In this document: piece after piece, positions 1-10,884 of the stretch
Layout of the letters: each line of letters opens with the position of its first letter
How positions within the stretch are numbered: the stretch's first letter is position 1
NCBI RefSeq assembly: GCF_000243735.2
Contig: NZ_AHMP02000003.1
Coordinates: 1,848,001 to 1,912,000 of the forward strand
DNA length: 64,000 nucleotides
From: Leptospira kmetyi serovar Malaysia str. Bejo-Iso9
Lineage (GTDB): Bacteria > Spirochaetota > Leptospiria > Leptospirales > Leptospiraceae
Direction: 5' to 3'
Translations under genes and position numbers: made by a program
Notes under the pieces: generated by a model
The model's input: the letters and a program-made list of their open reading frames with translations, nothing else
Database searches by the model: none
Told to the model about the DNA's origin: nothing

Positions 1-194
1 GAAGTGAGTTTTGATAAAAACGGAATTTCCTTTTCGCGAAGAAACCCCTTCCATTCGTTCTGAAAGACGAAATACGCCGCAAAAATTGCAATTAAAAAAG
101 AAAGAATCGATATAAGTAGTTTTGATTTCAAGCCGTTGATCCCGAGTAAAAGTTCGGTTTTCAACCAGCGTAATCGGGCAACCCTCTTCTGCAA
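1..194 (-). CDS. Unidentified membrane protein, N-terminal part, runs off left edge
   Basis: The minus strand is open from about position 264 to position 1. It encodes a basic stretch (KRVARLRWLK) followed by one clear hydrophobic helix (LISILSFLIAIFAAYFVF), then a polar start of a further domain. This looks like the N-terminus of a membrane-anchored protein, perhaps a sensor or cyclase, but too little is present to name it. There is no in-frame ATG. The TTG at 192-194 is my best start guess, preceded by GGGA, and another TTG further in is possible. The gene would be divergent from the sensor kinase that starts at 336, so the roughly 140 bases between them would carry both promoters. Confidence 0.4.
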   Translation of the reverse strand, partial: MQKRVARLRWLKTELLLGINGLKSKLLISILSFLIAIFAAYFVFQNEWKGFLREKEIPFLSKLT

Positions 195-335
195 TTTGAA
201 TTCCCGTCCGAAATCGTTCCGCTTGGCCGCTTTGTTTCCATTTGATTCAATAAAAACTTTCTTTCAAAGGCCGAGCGGCTCTTTTAAGATGGGTTATCTT
301 TTCGATCCTACTTCTTTTCTTCCAAGAGACTTTTT

Positions 336-2756
336 GTGTGTTTCAAAGTTAAATTCAAGACCCCGATTCTTCTCATAATCGCCTTTCACTTTTTTCCGTT
401 GAACGTCGCTTATGCGGAGACGTCTTCGATTCCGAAAGCGAAATCGGGAATTCTGAATTTATCGGATTGGGATTTTCACGGCGAAAAAACGATTCCCGTT
501 ACGGGAGAATGGAAATTCTTCTGGAATCGTTTTATAAAACCGAACGATTTTGATCCGAAAAATAATGCGACAGGATATGTATGGATCGAAACTCCTTCGG
601 TTTGGAACGGAACGTCGTTTAACGGAGATACCGTGGGAAGTCACGGATTCGCATCCTACGAACTTACGATTCTCCTTCCGGAGAATATTCCGAACTCGGC
701 GCTTACGATTCCGGACATAGGCACCGCTTACAATCTGTATGTGAACGGAAAGTTGATCGCAAACGCGGGAAACGTCGGAGACAAACCGGAAACCTCGCAC
801 GCGCTTTACAAACCTCAAATCGTCGTCCTCCCGGATTCGAAAACTCTTCATCTAGTATTACATGTTTCTAATTTTCAAAATCGATGGGGAGGTTATTGGT
901 TTCCGATTCGAATCGGAAGTTTAAAGGATATTCTCGGAGAAGCGCAAACGAAAAAAGGAATCAGCCTAGCGGTTTGTATCGCCGCGGTTCTTATGGCGGT
1001 CTTCAATCTTGTGTTTTTCTTTTTCAGAAAAAAAGATCCCGCTCCGCTTTTTTTCGCGACTCATTGTATTCTCATTTTGATCCGAGGTCTTACCACCGGC
1101 GAACGTCTCGGGCATCTTATGTTTCCGAACGTTCCTTGGGAGATATTAAACCGACTTGAATACATTTCCGTTTATTTATCCGCGCCCGCTTTGTATGCCT
1201 TCCTCCATAGATTTTGTTATACGAAATTCTGGGAAAAGTACGGTCTTCTTTTCGACCTTCCTTATTTCGTCACGGCTTTAATCGTCGCGGTTTTTCCGAA
1301 TCAGATCTACACTCTGACGCTCAATCCGATTTCGATATACGGTTTTTTCGTAACGATTCCGGGTTGGAGCATTCTACTTCTTTACGGAATCCATAAAAAA
1401 TACGAGGGAGCGTGGATTTTATTTTTGGGTTATATCGTGATCATGTTCGGCACGTTCCACGATATCGCGCTTAACATGGGTTTTCTGCACACTTCGACGT
1501 ATGTGCTTCCGTACGGACAACTCGCGATGATCGCTTCTCACGCGGTGTTGATTTCGAAACGTTTTTCGAATTCGTTAAACCGTTCGGAGAACCTTTCCCA
1601 CAAGATGAAAAGTCTCGTTTCCTCCACGCGGGAAATCATGACCTCGGCTTCGTTCAACGCGGCGGCGCAAACAACTTTGAAAATTCTTTCCAAAAACATC
1701 GAGGATATGAATCGGAAGAATTCACTTTTGAACATCGAAAGACATTCAAAAAACGGAATATTAAATTCTTTGCCTTCCAAAAACGATGGGTTGAATATTT
1801 ATTTACCGGAATCGAATTCCTCCCTTTGGAAACAATATTCTCTCGATGAAGAGGACAATCTTTCGATTCGCGACGTTTCGGGTTTTATTTCGAAAGAATC
1901 TCTGGAGATCGATCTCAAAGCGTTGCATTCTCCCGCCGTCATCGGAGAAAGTTTTCTGCTTCCGGTACAAAACAGCAAGGCGAGTTTCGTCATCTTGGAT
2001 CTTCCGATCGGAATTTTTTTGAATTCCGATTCCGAAATGGATTGGGTGCAGGGAATCGCATACGCGCTCGCGCTTTCGATACAAAACGTTCTCAGACAGG
2101 ATCGGGAAAAACTCGCGATCATCGGAGAATTATCGGGGGAGATCGCACACGACATAGGACATCACGTAATTCTCATCCAAAAGGTTTTGAGAAATCTCAA
2201 CTCGGACAAAAACGAAAAGAAGGATTTCGATCTTGCAAGGGCCAAAAAGGAAACGGACGCGTTGGCGAACCTTTCTTTGGATATATTAGAATTTTCTAAA
2301 AAAGTAATCATTCTCGACTTTAAGGAAGTGGATATCCGAAAATTTTTCCAGGGAATCAAAGAGGATTTGGAACTTTTTTTCGAGGGAAGTGGAATCCGTT
2401 TTTCCTGCGACATCGCCGCGGATGGAACCGTTCGATTGGACCCGCTTCGGATTCAAAGACTGATTCTGAACATCGCCAAAAATTCCTTGGAGGCCATCGG
2501 CGATCGCGGCAATTTTCTTCTTCAAGTGGAAAAGGAAGGACCCATTCTTTACATCGTCTTTACGGACGACGGTCCCGGTTTCAGCGAAGAATCGAAAATC
2601 AGATTCTACAACTCCATGATGGAAACCAAAAAACCTCTCGGAAGCGGACTCGGACTTTCCATCGTTCGAAAGATCGCGCTCGCGCACGGTGGGGAAGTTT
2701 TGATCGATTCCAGTCCGGGAAAAGGTAGCAGATTTACCGTTCTGCTACCCTGCTGA
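336..2756 (+). CDS. 7TM-DISM sensor histidine kinase
   Basis: An 806-residue membrane sensor kinase. Residues 1-28 form a signal peptide. About 40-195 match the layout of the extracellular DISM domain (7TMR-DISMED2, a jelly-roll ligand-binding fold), and seven hydrophobic helices follow from about 200 to 405. A cytoplasmic linker precedes the kinase core: H-box with His605 (sequence EIAHDIGHHV), N-box NIAKNSLEAI, G1 box DDGPGFS, G2 box GSGLGLSIVRKI and final GKGSRFTVLLP. The family senses small extracellular ligands, often carbohydrate-like, and phosphorylates a response regulator. The ligand cannot be read from sequence. The start is a GTG at 336 with AAGAGA just upstream. The NarL-type regulator at 3640-4293 lies close by on the other strand and is a plausible but unproven partner. 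Confidence 0.85.
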   Translation: MCFKVKFKTPILLIIAFHFFPLNVAYAETSSIPKAKSGILNLSDWDFHGEKTIPVTGEWKFFWNRFIKPNDFDPKNNATGYVWIETPSVWNGTSFNGDTVGSHGFASYELTILLPENIPNSALTIPDIGTAYNLYVNGKLIANAGNVGDKPETSHALYKPQIVVLPDSKTLHLVLHVSNFQNRWGGYWFPIRIGSLKDILGEAQTKKGISLAVCIAAVLMAVFNLVFFFFRKKDPAPLFFATHCILILIRGLTTGERLGHLMFPNVPWEILNRLEYISVYLSAPALYAFLHRFCYTKFWEKYGLLFDLPYFVTALIVAVFPNQIYTLTLNPISIYGFFVTIPGWSILLLYGIHKKYEGAWILFLGYIVIMFGTFHDIALNMGFLHTSTYVLPYGQLAMIASHAVLISKRFSNSLNRSENLSHKMKSLVSSTREIMTSASFNAAAQTTLKILSKNIEDMNRKNSLLNIERHSKNGILNSLPSKNDGLNIYLPESNSSLWKQYSLDEEDNLSIRDVSGFISKESLEIDLKALHSPAVIGESFLLPVQNSKASFVILDLPIGIFLNSDSEMDWVQGIAYALALSIQNVLRQDREKLAIIGELSGEIAHDIGHHVILIQKVLRNLNSDKNEKKDFDLARAKKETDALANLSLDILEFSKKVIILDFKEVDIRKFFQGIKEDLELFFEGSGIRFSCDIAADGTVRLDPLRIQRLILNIAKNSLEAIGDRGNFLLQVEKEGPILYIVFTDDGPGFSEESKIRFYNSMMETKKPLGSGLGLSIVRKIALAHGGEVLIDSSPGKGSRFTVLLPC

Positions 2757-2873
2757 TTTAAAATTCCATTTCGTTTAATACTTCGTTTAACAAAATCAAC
2801 AAAACGGAACCCGAAAAAAATCCAAAGAATCCTGGAGGGAAAGAAGCGATGCGACGTCGCTTCGAATCCATTC

Positions 2874-3509
2874 TCAATCGCAGATCGATAAGGAACCCGT
2901 ATTCTCCGCGGTCGTGGGTTGACCGAATCCGAAATCGATCTTGGTCGCCCACCCGTTCGAATCATACGTATACGTCATCGCTCCGTCCGAAGAAGTGGTG
3001 GGTTTCGTCGCTCCTGCCGCGTACGTATTTGTGATCGTTTGTCCGCCGGAAGTCGTTTTAGGAAATCCTAATGTATCGTAATTGGAATACGTAACCGTAG
3101 GAGACGCGACCGCGGTCAACTGATTCGAGCTGTTGTATGTGAACGTGTTGGTCGTTGCGCCCTCTACTCTACTTACAAGACCTCTTTGAACGTGCTGATT
3201 CGAAAACGGAGGAGGATCCACAACTCCGAGTTTGGCCGCAACCGCGGTCGAATAGGTGCGGACCACGGTGTTTCCCGTGTTGGGAACGCAGGTGTAAATT
3301 TTTCCGGCCACGGCGCACGTGTATGTGGTTACTGCGGAGGAGTTACCGTCCTTTACCGCGACTTTCTGAGGAACGTTGAAACAGTTTCCGTTTGCTAATG
3401 CGACAAGAGCCGCGACCAAGGAAGTATTGTCGTCCGATTCGTTCTTTTTACAATCCGCTGATACGAGTAGAACGGCGGCGAGATTTAAGGACACGATTAA
3501 TTTCTTCAT
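2874..3509 (-). CDS. Putative lipoprotein with YD-like tyrosine/threonine repeats
   Basis: A 211-residue exported protein. The N-terminus has a lysine pair, a hydrophobic core and Cys20 in the context LLVSADC, which fits the relaxed spirochaetal lipobox. The mature part is rich in Thr, Ser, Tyr and Asn. From about residue 115 it shows short units such as NTFTYNSSNQLTAV, TYSNYDTLGFPKTT and MTYTYDSNGWATKI, which resemble the YD repeats of RHS/wall-associated proteins but are too few for an RHS toxin cage. It ends on the minus strand 117 bases from the end of the sensor kinase, so the two are convergent. Function is unknown. It could be the remnant of, or a minimal version of, a YD-repeat surface protein. 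Confidence 0.65.
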   Translation of the reverse strand: MKKLIVSLNLAAVLLVSADCKKNESDDNTSLVAALVALANGNCFNVPQKVAVKDGNSSAVTTYTCAVAGKIYTCVPNTGNTVVRTYSTAVAAKLGVVDPPPFSNQHVQRGLVSRVEGATTNTFTYNSSNQLTAVASPTVTYSNYDTLGFPKTTSGGQTITNTYAAGATKPTTSSDGAMTYTYDSNGWATKIDFGFGQPTTAENTGSLSICD

Positions 3510-3639
3510 TTAAGAAACTCCAAAATTTTCAAAAAGTTTTTTCCGAATCAAAAACTGATTCTGAAGAAAGATTATCATCGAACACGGATTTTGTGAATTT
3601 CGGGAACTACGGAGAAAAAGTCGTACGGTAAGTAGTCGG

Positions 3640-4293
3640 TTAGAAAAGACCGGAGGCTTTGAGTTGAACGAGAATACGTCCGAGTTCTATGAGATTCTCG
3701 GTTTCCAATTTTTTAAAGATCGAAGCTCTATGGGTTTCGACGGTTCTTATGCTGAGATCCAATTCTTCCGCGATCTCACGGTTCATCTTTCCGTTTGCGA
3801 GAAGGTTTAGAATTTCCTTTTCTCGTTTCGTCAATCGATTGATCAGATTTCCGATCTCTTTCGTGATTTCCGTTTCGGGTCTGAAATTTTTTACTTCTTC
3901 CGGAAACACTTTGCCGCCGTTTAAGACCGTCTTCATCGCTGAGATCAGCGCGGTCATAGATTCGCTTTTTAGAATATATCCGTCGGCTCCGAGCGCGAAA
4001 GCTTTTTGAAGATAAGACCAATCTCTGTGCATCGTTAGGAACAATATCTTCAAATCCGGAAATTTATTTTTGATCGTTTCGAGTTCTTGAATTCCATTCT
4101 CCTCTTGCAAAGAGATATCGCTGATCAGAAGATCCACTCTTGAAAAGCTCATTCTTCGAATCGCTTCCTTCAAAGAATGCGCGGAACCTACGAAATCGAA
4201 TTCGGGATCGGCTTCGATCTCCGCTTGCAATCCGGTTCGTACGACGGGATGATCGTCTACAAGAAAGATTGAACTTTTTTTCGCGCGAACCAT
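3640..4293 (-). CDS. NarL/FixJ-type response regulator
   Basis: A 217-residue two-component regulator. The receiver domain (about 6-125) has the acidic pair Asp13-Asp14, phospho-acceptor Asp59 in DLLISDISL and the conserved Lys near 108 in GYILKSES. The C-terminal LuxR-type helix-turn-helix (about 150-212) starts with LTKREKEILNLLANG and carries IAEELDLSIRTVETHR, a classic recognition helix. Family members bind DNA as dimers when phosphorylated. It is the closest regulator to the 7TM-DISM kinase at 336-2756, separated from it only by the lipoprotein gene, so a kinase-regulator pairing is an inference from position. It is divergent from the small exported protein at 4452. Confidence 0.88.
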   Translation of the reverse strand: MVRAKKSSIFLVDDHPVVRTGLQAEIEADPEFDFVGSAHSLKEAIRRMSFSRVDLLISDISLQEENGIQELETIKNKFPDLKILFLTMHRDWSYLQKAFALGADGYILKSESMTALISAMKTVLNGGKVFPEEVKNFRPETEITKEIGNLINRLTKREKEILNLLANGKMNREIAEELDLSIRTVETHRASIFKKLETENLIELGRILVQLKASGLF

Positions 4294-4451
4294 TCTACCG
4301 TAAGTTAATCCGACTTAAAACCTTGTAAATAGATTCTTTTGAAGATTATTTTAAACCGACTTCAGAAAAACCGCGACTTTCATACGTTGCAAAAAAGGAA
4401 TCTGTTTTTATAACTTGATTTAATTGCCGTTAGGTTTCATCCATTGATGTC

Positions 4452-4751
4452 ATGAAATTTCTTTTCCGTTTTGAGCTCTTTATTATCCCCTTTCTTGTTT
4501 TTATTCTAAGCACTTGCAAAATTTCTTATGGATTTCAGACGATCGGTATGCCGAAACCGGATCGTCACGATCGAACCGGAACCTTTATGGGATACGATTA
4601 CTTTCTCTGGGATTGCGTTCAGGGAAAACGAACCGTGGTTTATCGTTGGGAAAAGGAGATGCCTTTTTTGGATTTTGATCCGTATCACAAGGAAGAGGTT
4701 CTTTGCGGGAATGTGACCGAGTTCGAAAGGAAGAATGGAATCGGAAAGTAA
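4452..4751 (+). CDS. Small exported protein of unknown function
   Basis: A 99-residue protein with an N-terminal signal-like segment (MKFLFRFELFIIPFLVFIL) followed by STCKISYG. Cys22 could be lipidated, but the lipobox is poor. The mature part contains DYFLWDCVQGKRTVVYRW and two more Cys residues. I do not recognise a family. The ATG at 4452 has no strong ribosome site. It sits alone between the divergent response-regulator gene and a convergent small gene, so no operon context helps. Confidence 0.5.
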   Translation: MKFLFRFELFIIPFLVFILSTCKISYGFQTIGMPKPDRHDRTGTFMGYDYFLWDCVQGKRTVVYRWEKEMPFLDFDPYHKEEVLCGNVTEFERKNGIGK

Positions 4752-4765
4752 AGTCGAAATCGGAA

Positions 4766-4790
4766 AGTTGGCCGGAGTTACGACCCACTT
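4766..4790 (+). repeat. Copy of a short dispersed repeat (GGCCGGRGTTACGACC type)
   Basis: The core GGCCGGAGTTACGACCCA here recurs with small changes at 5273-5290, at 14763-14779 (GTTCCGACC form), on the minus strand at about 9981-10010, and inside the coding sequence of the next gene at about 4897-4922 (minus strand, encoding GVTTTS). The copies are imperfect palindromes and are often followed by ACTTTCC. The function is unknown. Confidence 0.5.
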
Positions 4791-4808
4791 TCCCTGAGAA
4801 CCGGATCT

Positions 4809-5217
<409 letters not shown>

Positions 5218-5361
5218 CTCAAACCATCGGATATTTTTCTGAATTCCGCAAGTGAAAAACGCGAGGGAGAATGGCCGGGGTTACGACCACTTTCAGGAAA
5301 TTTCGGAAATTCATTCTTTTTTTAAAGCTCCCGGAAAAGACTGGCACCAAAGAGGTACTTC

Positions 5362-7325
<1,964 letters not shown>

Positions 7326-7383
7326 CCGATTTCGTCTAACGCGCTTCCGTATTAAGGATGGGGAACGCGCTTTGACGGTAACC

Positions 7384-8655
7384 TCAAAGAGTGGAAATGG
7401 TCGTGGCGGCAAGTACGACCATTTCCGGTTTATCTCCGATGGAATGATCCATCAGATTTTTAATTCCGAACGTTCCACCGTGTTTTCGAATCAGGATATC
7501 GGCTAACGTCAATCCCAAACCCGAAAATACCTTTTCCGTTTTGACCTTCTCGTCTATAAATTTCGCCAAACGATAAAACGGTTGTTTGACGAGGTCCTCT
7601 TGTTCTGCGGAAATTCCGTTCAGATACGAGGGATCGAACTTATTCTTAACATAAAGATTGAAAAGCCCCGCACCGCACGAAAAATACACGTCGACTACGC
7701 TTCCGCTTTCCGAATACTTCAACGCGTTTACGAGCAGTTCGTGAAACACGATCGTAAAAGAATGCAAATCGACTTTCACGAATTGTTTCTGGGAAATCTT
7801 ATTTTTACTCCCGATTTTAAAACGAAGCTTTCGTTCCTCAATAGAATCACATTCGTCCTTTTCGAAAGTACGAAAACATTCGGTCAACGTTTCGACCAGT
7901 TCGTTTACGGATAGAATTTCCAACTTGGGAGCGACGTCCCGATTGAGCAAGGTCAGAGTGTCTTCGAGGCGCGTAACGTTCTTTTCGATGTATTCCGTAT
8001 TCTCCGCAAGCATCGTCATCAAATCTTCGGAGATCTCGTATGCGGAGTCCTTTTTTTCCGCGGAACCGTGAATCATCTTAACCAAAGCGATCAAAGCGCC
8101 GATTCCGCCTCCGCTAAAGAGAGCGTATTTGATATTGTTGAGAGTAATCTTGGAAAGTTCGAGTAAGGAATCCAATTCCGTAAGTTTGGAACGTTTATAG
8201 GAAACCCAATCCAATTGTTTTTTGAGCCTTATATCCGATTCTTCTTCGAGCAAACGAGCCAGTCTTCGTTTATAAAGTTCTTGTGCAATTTCATCCACCA
8301 CGGCTTTGTATTCGGCGTGATCGATCGGCTTGAGAATGTAATCGAATACTCCGAGATTCATCGTATCGATGATCGTATTCGGTTCCGAGTTAGCAGTCAT
8401 CACTACGAAGATGGAATCGGGTTGTTCCTGTTTTACGGTTTCGATAAACTGTCTTCCGCCCATCATCGGCATTTCCAAGTCGACGAAATAAGCGTCCGGT
8501 TTGAATTCTTCCTTTTTTTCCAAGGCTTGAATTCCGTTTTGAACCTCGCAGTATTCGAGTCCTAGGTTCCGAAAGAAACGGCCGAGATGAGCTCTCAAAA
8601 GCGAATCGTCTTCCAGGATCATAATTTTAGGAAGAATTGCGGATTCGGTTTTCAT
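7384..8655 (-). CDS. Receiver domain fused to a histidine-kinase-type ATPase domain
   Basis: A 423-residue soluble signalling protein. The receiver domain (about 8-125) has acidic Glu15-Asp16-Asp17, phospho-acceptor Asp59 (AYFVDLEMP) and Lys108 (YILKPID). A helical linker follows, with the odd hydrophobic, glycine-rich stretch GGGIGALIALVKMI. The C-terminus (about 290-420) is a HATPase_c domain with N-box ELLVNALKYSES and G2-like SGLGLTLADILIRKHGG. I find no convincing His-Glu/Asp phospho-acceptor box in the linker. It may be a receiver-first hybrid kinase, or an ATPase module with another role. Start ATG at 8655 has GAGGTGG upstream. Confidence 0.8.
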   Translation of the reverse strand: MKTESAILPKIMILEDDSLLRAHLGRFFRNLGLEYCEVQNGIQALEKKEEFKPDAYFVDLEMPMMGGRQFIETVKQEQPDSIFVVMTANSEPNTIIDTMNLGVFDYILKPIDHAEYKAVVDEIAQELYKRRLARLLEEESDIRLKKQLDWVSYKRSKLTELDSLLELSKITLNNIKYALFSGGGIGALIALVKMIHGSAEKKDSAYEISEDLMTMLAENTEYIEKNVTRLEDTLTLLNRDVAPKLEILSVNELVETLTECFRTFEKDECDSIEERKLRFKIGSKNKISQKQFVKVDLHSFTIVFHELLVNALKYSESGSVVDVYFSCGAGLFNLYVKNKFDPSYLNGISAEQEDLVKQPFYRLAKFIDEKVKTEKVFSGLGLTLADILIRKHGGTFGIKNLMDHSIGDKPEMVVLAATTISTL

Positions 8656-8998
8656 CTGACCACCTCACGATTCTAAAGAATGTAGCTTCAAACGAAAGAG
8701 AAATTTTTCTGTTGAAACTGATTGAATAGTAAGACGTAAAAAATTTTATAAATCTTTTTCGAATCTATAGAATCGCGTTATGATGCCATTACGACCATGA
8801 AATAAATTATTTAAATAATGCCGAAGAACTCGGTCATTTCGGCTGTTTTGTAAAAAATTTCAGGATTTTCGATTTCGTTTTTTTAAGAATGGTTCAAAAC
8901 TGAGGCAAGATTTGCCGCGAAAACAAAGGTAGCACCTCCGTTTCGCGGCATCCCTTAAGGGATTCAACCTTTACAATATTCTAAAATTCTAATTTTTT
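8656..8998. other. 343-base intergenic region with a perfect hairpin
   Basis: No gene is visible. It is AT-rich next to the receiver-ATPase start, so it probably holds the promoter of that gene. Near the other end, TGCCGCGAAA (8913-8922) and TTTCGCGGCA (8941-8950) form a perfect 10-bp inverted repeat. Its 18-base loop contains a smaller hairpin (AGGT/ACCT). A further palindrome CCCTTAAGGG lies at 8954-8963. These sit directly downstream of the hydrolase gene on the minus strand and could end its transcript, although no T-run follows. Confidence 0.5.
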
Positions 8999-9850
8999 TT
9001 AAATTGTGGCCAACGCGGCGTTCGCGAGATCGTAACCTCCCGTCTGCGCCGGATGAAAACTCGGTTTCAAATACAAAAAGAACGCTTTGGAAGTTTCCAA
9101 AAACAGAATTCTCCCGAACGGTCTGGAAACTTTCATATCTTGAAAGTATTTTTTGAATCCGATTTCCTGATCGGTCAAAATAAACCAGTGTTGGAAAAAC
9201 AAAACGTAACCCCAGAAAATCCAAGAGGCCAAAAAGAATCCGAAAATTCTCAAAGCATAACTGTTGGAAACCGTCTGAAGAACGTCGTAAGCAACGGATT
9301 TGTGTTCGATCTCTTCGCAAGCGTGCCAAAGAAGAAGTTCCCTCATTTCTCCGTAAGCGTGATCGTGAAATCCGTGTCTTAAAGTGATTTCCCCCATCGT
9401 AGCGGTGTAGTGTTCCATCCCTGCAGTAACAGAAAGTTTCAGTTTTTTTCCGAAGAAGAATTCAAAAAACGGAAGCATCACTTTGAACGCGCTCCATTCG
9501 AAAAATTTTACGAAACGCGCGACCGGTCTTCCTTGTTTTGCAAGAGCTTCGAGAACCTTCTCGTGTTCTTTTCCGTGTTGCACTTCCTGTCCGATAAACG
9601 CTTTGATTCCGGTTTGGAGCTGAGGATCTTTCACTTGATCCGCGTAAGCCTTTACGCTTTTGATAAAGAATCTTTCGCCTTCCGGAAAAAGAATGTGATA
9701 CGCGTTGATGATATGAGTGATGAACGAATTCCCATCAAAATAGTGACTCGGCAAATCGCCCATTCCCTCAAAGTCCATCTTACGAACCGTAGGTTGATTC
9801 GCGTTGATTGGTTTCAAATTTCTCTTTTTCGTTTTCGTTTCAACGGTCAT
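8999..9850 (-). CDS. Predicted metal-dependent hydrolase (PF10118-like)
   Basis: A 283-residue protein resembling the predicted metal-dependent hydrolase family PF10118. Likely metal ligands form a ferritin-like pattern of helices with Glu and His: GQEVQHGKEHEKVLEAL (about 88-104), GMEHYTATMGEITLRHG (about 141-157) and LLLWHACEEIEHKSVAYDV (about 172-190). A hydrophobic segment follows (IFGFFLASWIFWGYVLFF). The substrate of the family is not established; a di-iron enzyme acting on lipids is one possibility. GGAG lies upstream of the ATG. The TetR regulator at 10030 is upstream on the same strand and may share control. Confidence 0.8.
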   Translation of the reverse strand: MTVETKTKKRNLKPINANQPTVRKMDFEGMGDLPSHYFDGNSFITHIINAYHILFPEGERFFIKSVKAYADQVKDPQLQTGIKAFIGQEVQHGKEHEKVLEALAKQGRPVARFVKFFEWSAFKVMLPFFEFFFGKKLKLSVTAGMEHYTATMGEITLRHGFHDHAYGEMRELLLWHACEEIEHKSVAYDVLQTVSNSYALRIFGFFLASWIFWGYVLFFQHWFILTDQEIGFKKYFQDMKVSRPFGRILFLETSKAFFLYLKPSFHPAQTGGYDLANAALATI

Positions 9851-10029
9851 GATTTCACTCCTTCAAACTTACTATATCTTTGTAGCGATCACTATAGAAT
9901 ATTCTAAACCGAAGCGCGCGCCGATCTCTGAAAAGATCTGATCGATTTCGAAATCAGTAGAGAAAATCGAGACTTTTTCGAGGAAAGTGGTCGGAACCAC
10001 GTCCACTTTTCGAGTTTTACGAGAGGATT

Positions 10030-10680
10030 TTAAGAATTCTTCTGAATTCCGGAAAGAATGGAAATGATTCCAAGCTCCAAGGTTTGGAAAAAGTCGATCC
10101 GAAAGACCGCAAAATCCGGGGAAGAATTGAGAACTTTCACTACGATCGGAGCCGGTTCGGCGTGGTGCCAAAGCCCGATGATCAGCGCGTGCAAATACGT
10201 CAGAAACAAAACGGCTTCATCCGACGTTTTGAGTTTTAAGGCCCGACAAAGTTCGGGAGCGGATTCGAGAACGCTCTTTCGAACCGAATCCTTAAAACGA
10301 AGCGCGCTTTCAAAAACCACGTTTTTTTCCAAAAGCGCAGAAGCGATCGCCATCAAACGGACCGTTCTTTGGTTTTCCTTTAGAGAATTCGTGATCCAAG
10401 ACGCAAGTTCCGCCGAAGAAAGTCCCGGATTTTTAGAACGAAGAAAATTCTGAAACGCCTCGAACCAAGCGTCGTAATCCATTCTATGAATTTCGAGAAA
10501 AAGTTCTTCCTTGGTTTTGAAATAAAGATACAGAGTTCCCTTGGCGACCCCCGCCTTTTTGGCGATCTGATCCATGGAAATTTTTTCAAAAGAAGATTTG
10601 TTAAAAAGGGAAATCGCGGCCCGAACCAAAAGTTCCTTTTTGATTTTCTTATCGTCGTCTTTTACGGCTCGGCTTTTCAT
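10030..10680 (-). CDS. TetR-family transcriptional regulator
   Basis: A 216-residue repressor. The N-terminal helix-turn-helix (about 12-58) reads AAISLFNKSSFEKISMDQIA then KKAGVAKGTLYLYFKTKEEL, the TetR signature. The rest is the helical ligand-binding and dimer domain (LIIGLWHHAEPAPIVV). It probably represses itself and the divergent SDR operon by binding the three-site operator at 10806-10864. I chose the ATG at 10680 because it puts the HTH at the usual distance from the N-terminus. An upstream in-frame ATG at 10779 has a better GGAAG site and would add 33 residues. The longest frame begins inside the operator and is unlikely. Confidence 0.9.
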   Translation of the reverse strand: MKSRAVKDDDKKIKKELLVRAAISLFNKSSFEKISMDQIAKKAGVAKGTLYLYFKTKEELFLEIHRMDYDAWFEAFQNFLRSKNPGLSSAELASWITNSLKENQRTVRLMAIASALLEKNVVFESALRFKDSVRKSVLESAPELCRALKLKTSDEAVLFLTYLHALIIGLWHHAEPAPIVVKVLNSSPDFAVFRIDFFQTLELGIISILSGIQKNS

Positions 10681-10805
10681 AAAGGCAATTCTTCGTTTTA
10701 AGGGAGAATTCTTCGAACACGAAGTCTTCTTATTTCCAACAATCTTTCCGCCGATTACAAAAACAATCCCCTTTTCCATAAAAACTTCCGACGTACGTGG
10801 TTGAC

Positions 10806-10864
10806 AATGACTCAAGGTCATTATAAAGTGACCGAAAGTCAATACTTAATGACCTTGAGTCATT
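10806..10864. promoter_or_regulatory. Three-site palindromic operator between TetR and SDR genes
   Basis: Three 17-bp sites start at 10806, 10827 and 10848, exactly 21 bp (two helical turns) apart. Site 1 is AATGACTCAAGGTCATT. Site 3, AATGACCTTGAGTCATT, is its exact reverse complement. The middle site AGTGACCGAAAGTCAAT is a degenerate copy keeping TGAC and GTCA. Each site is a dyad with TGAC-N5-GTCA arms. On the plus strand TTGACA (10801) and TATAAA (10822) could be a promoter inside the sites; on the minus strand TATAAT lies at 10820-10825. Binding by the adjacent TetR protein is an inference from position and symmetry. Confidence 0.75.
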
Positions 10865-10884
10865 AATATAGGAGTCAAAGAAGA

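Noticed and set aside
2874..3509. RHS/YD-repeat toxin
   Set aside because: Only a few weak YD-like units are present in 211 residues, with no RHS core or variable toxin tip.
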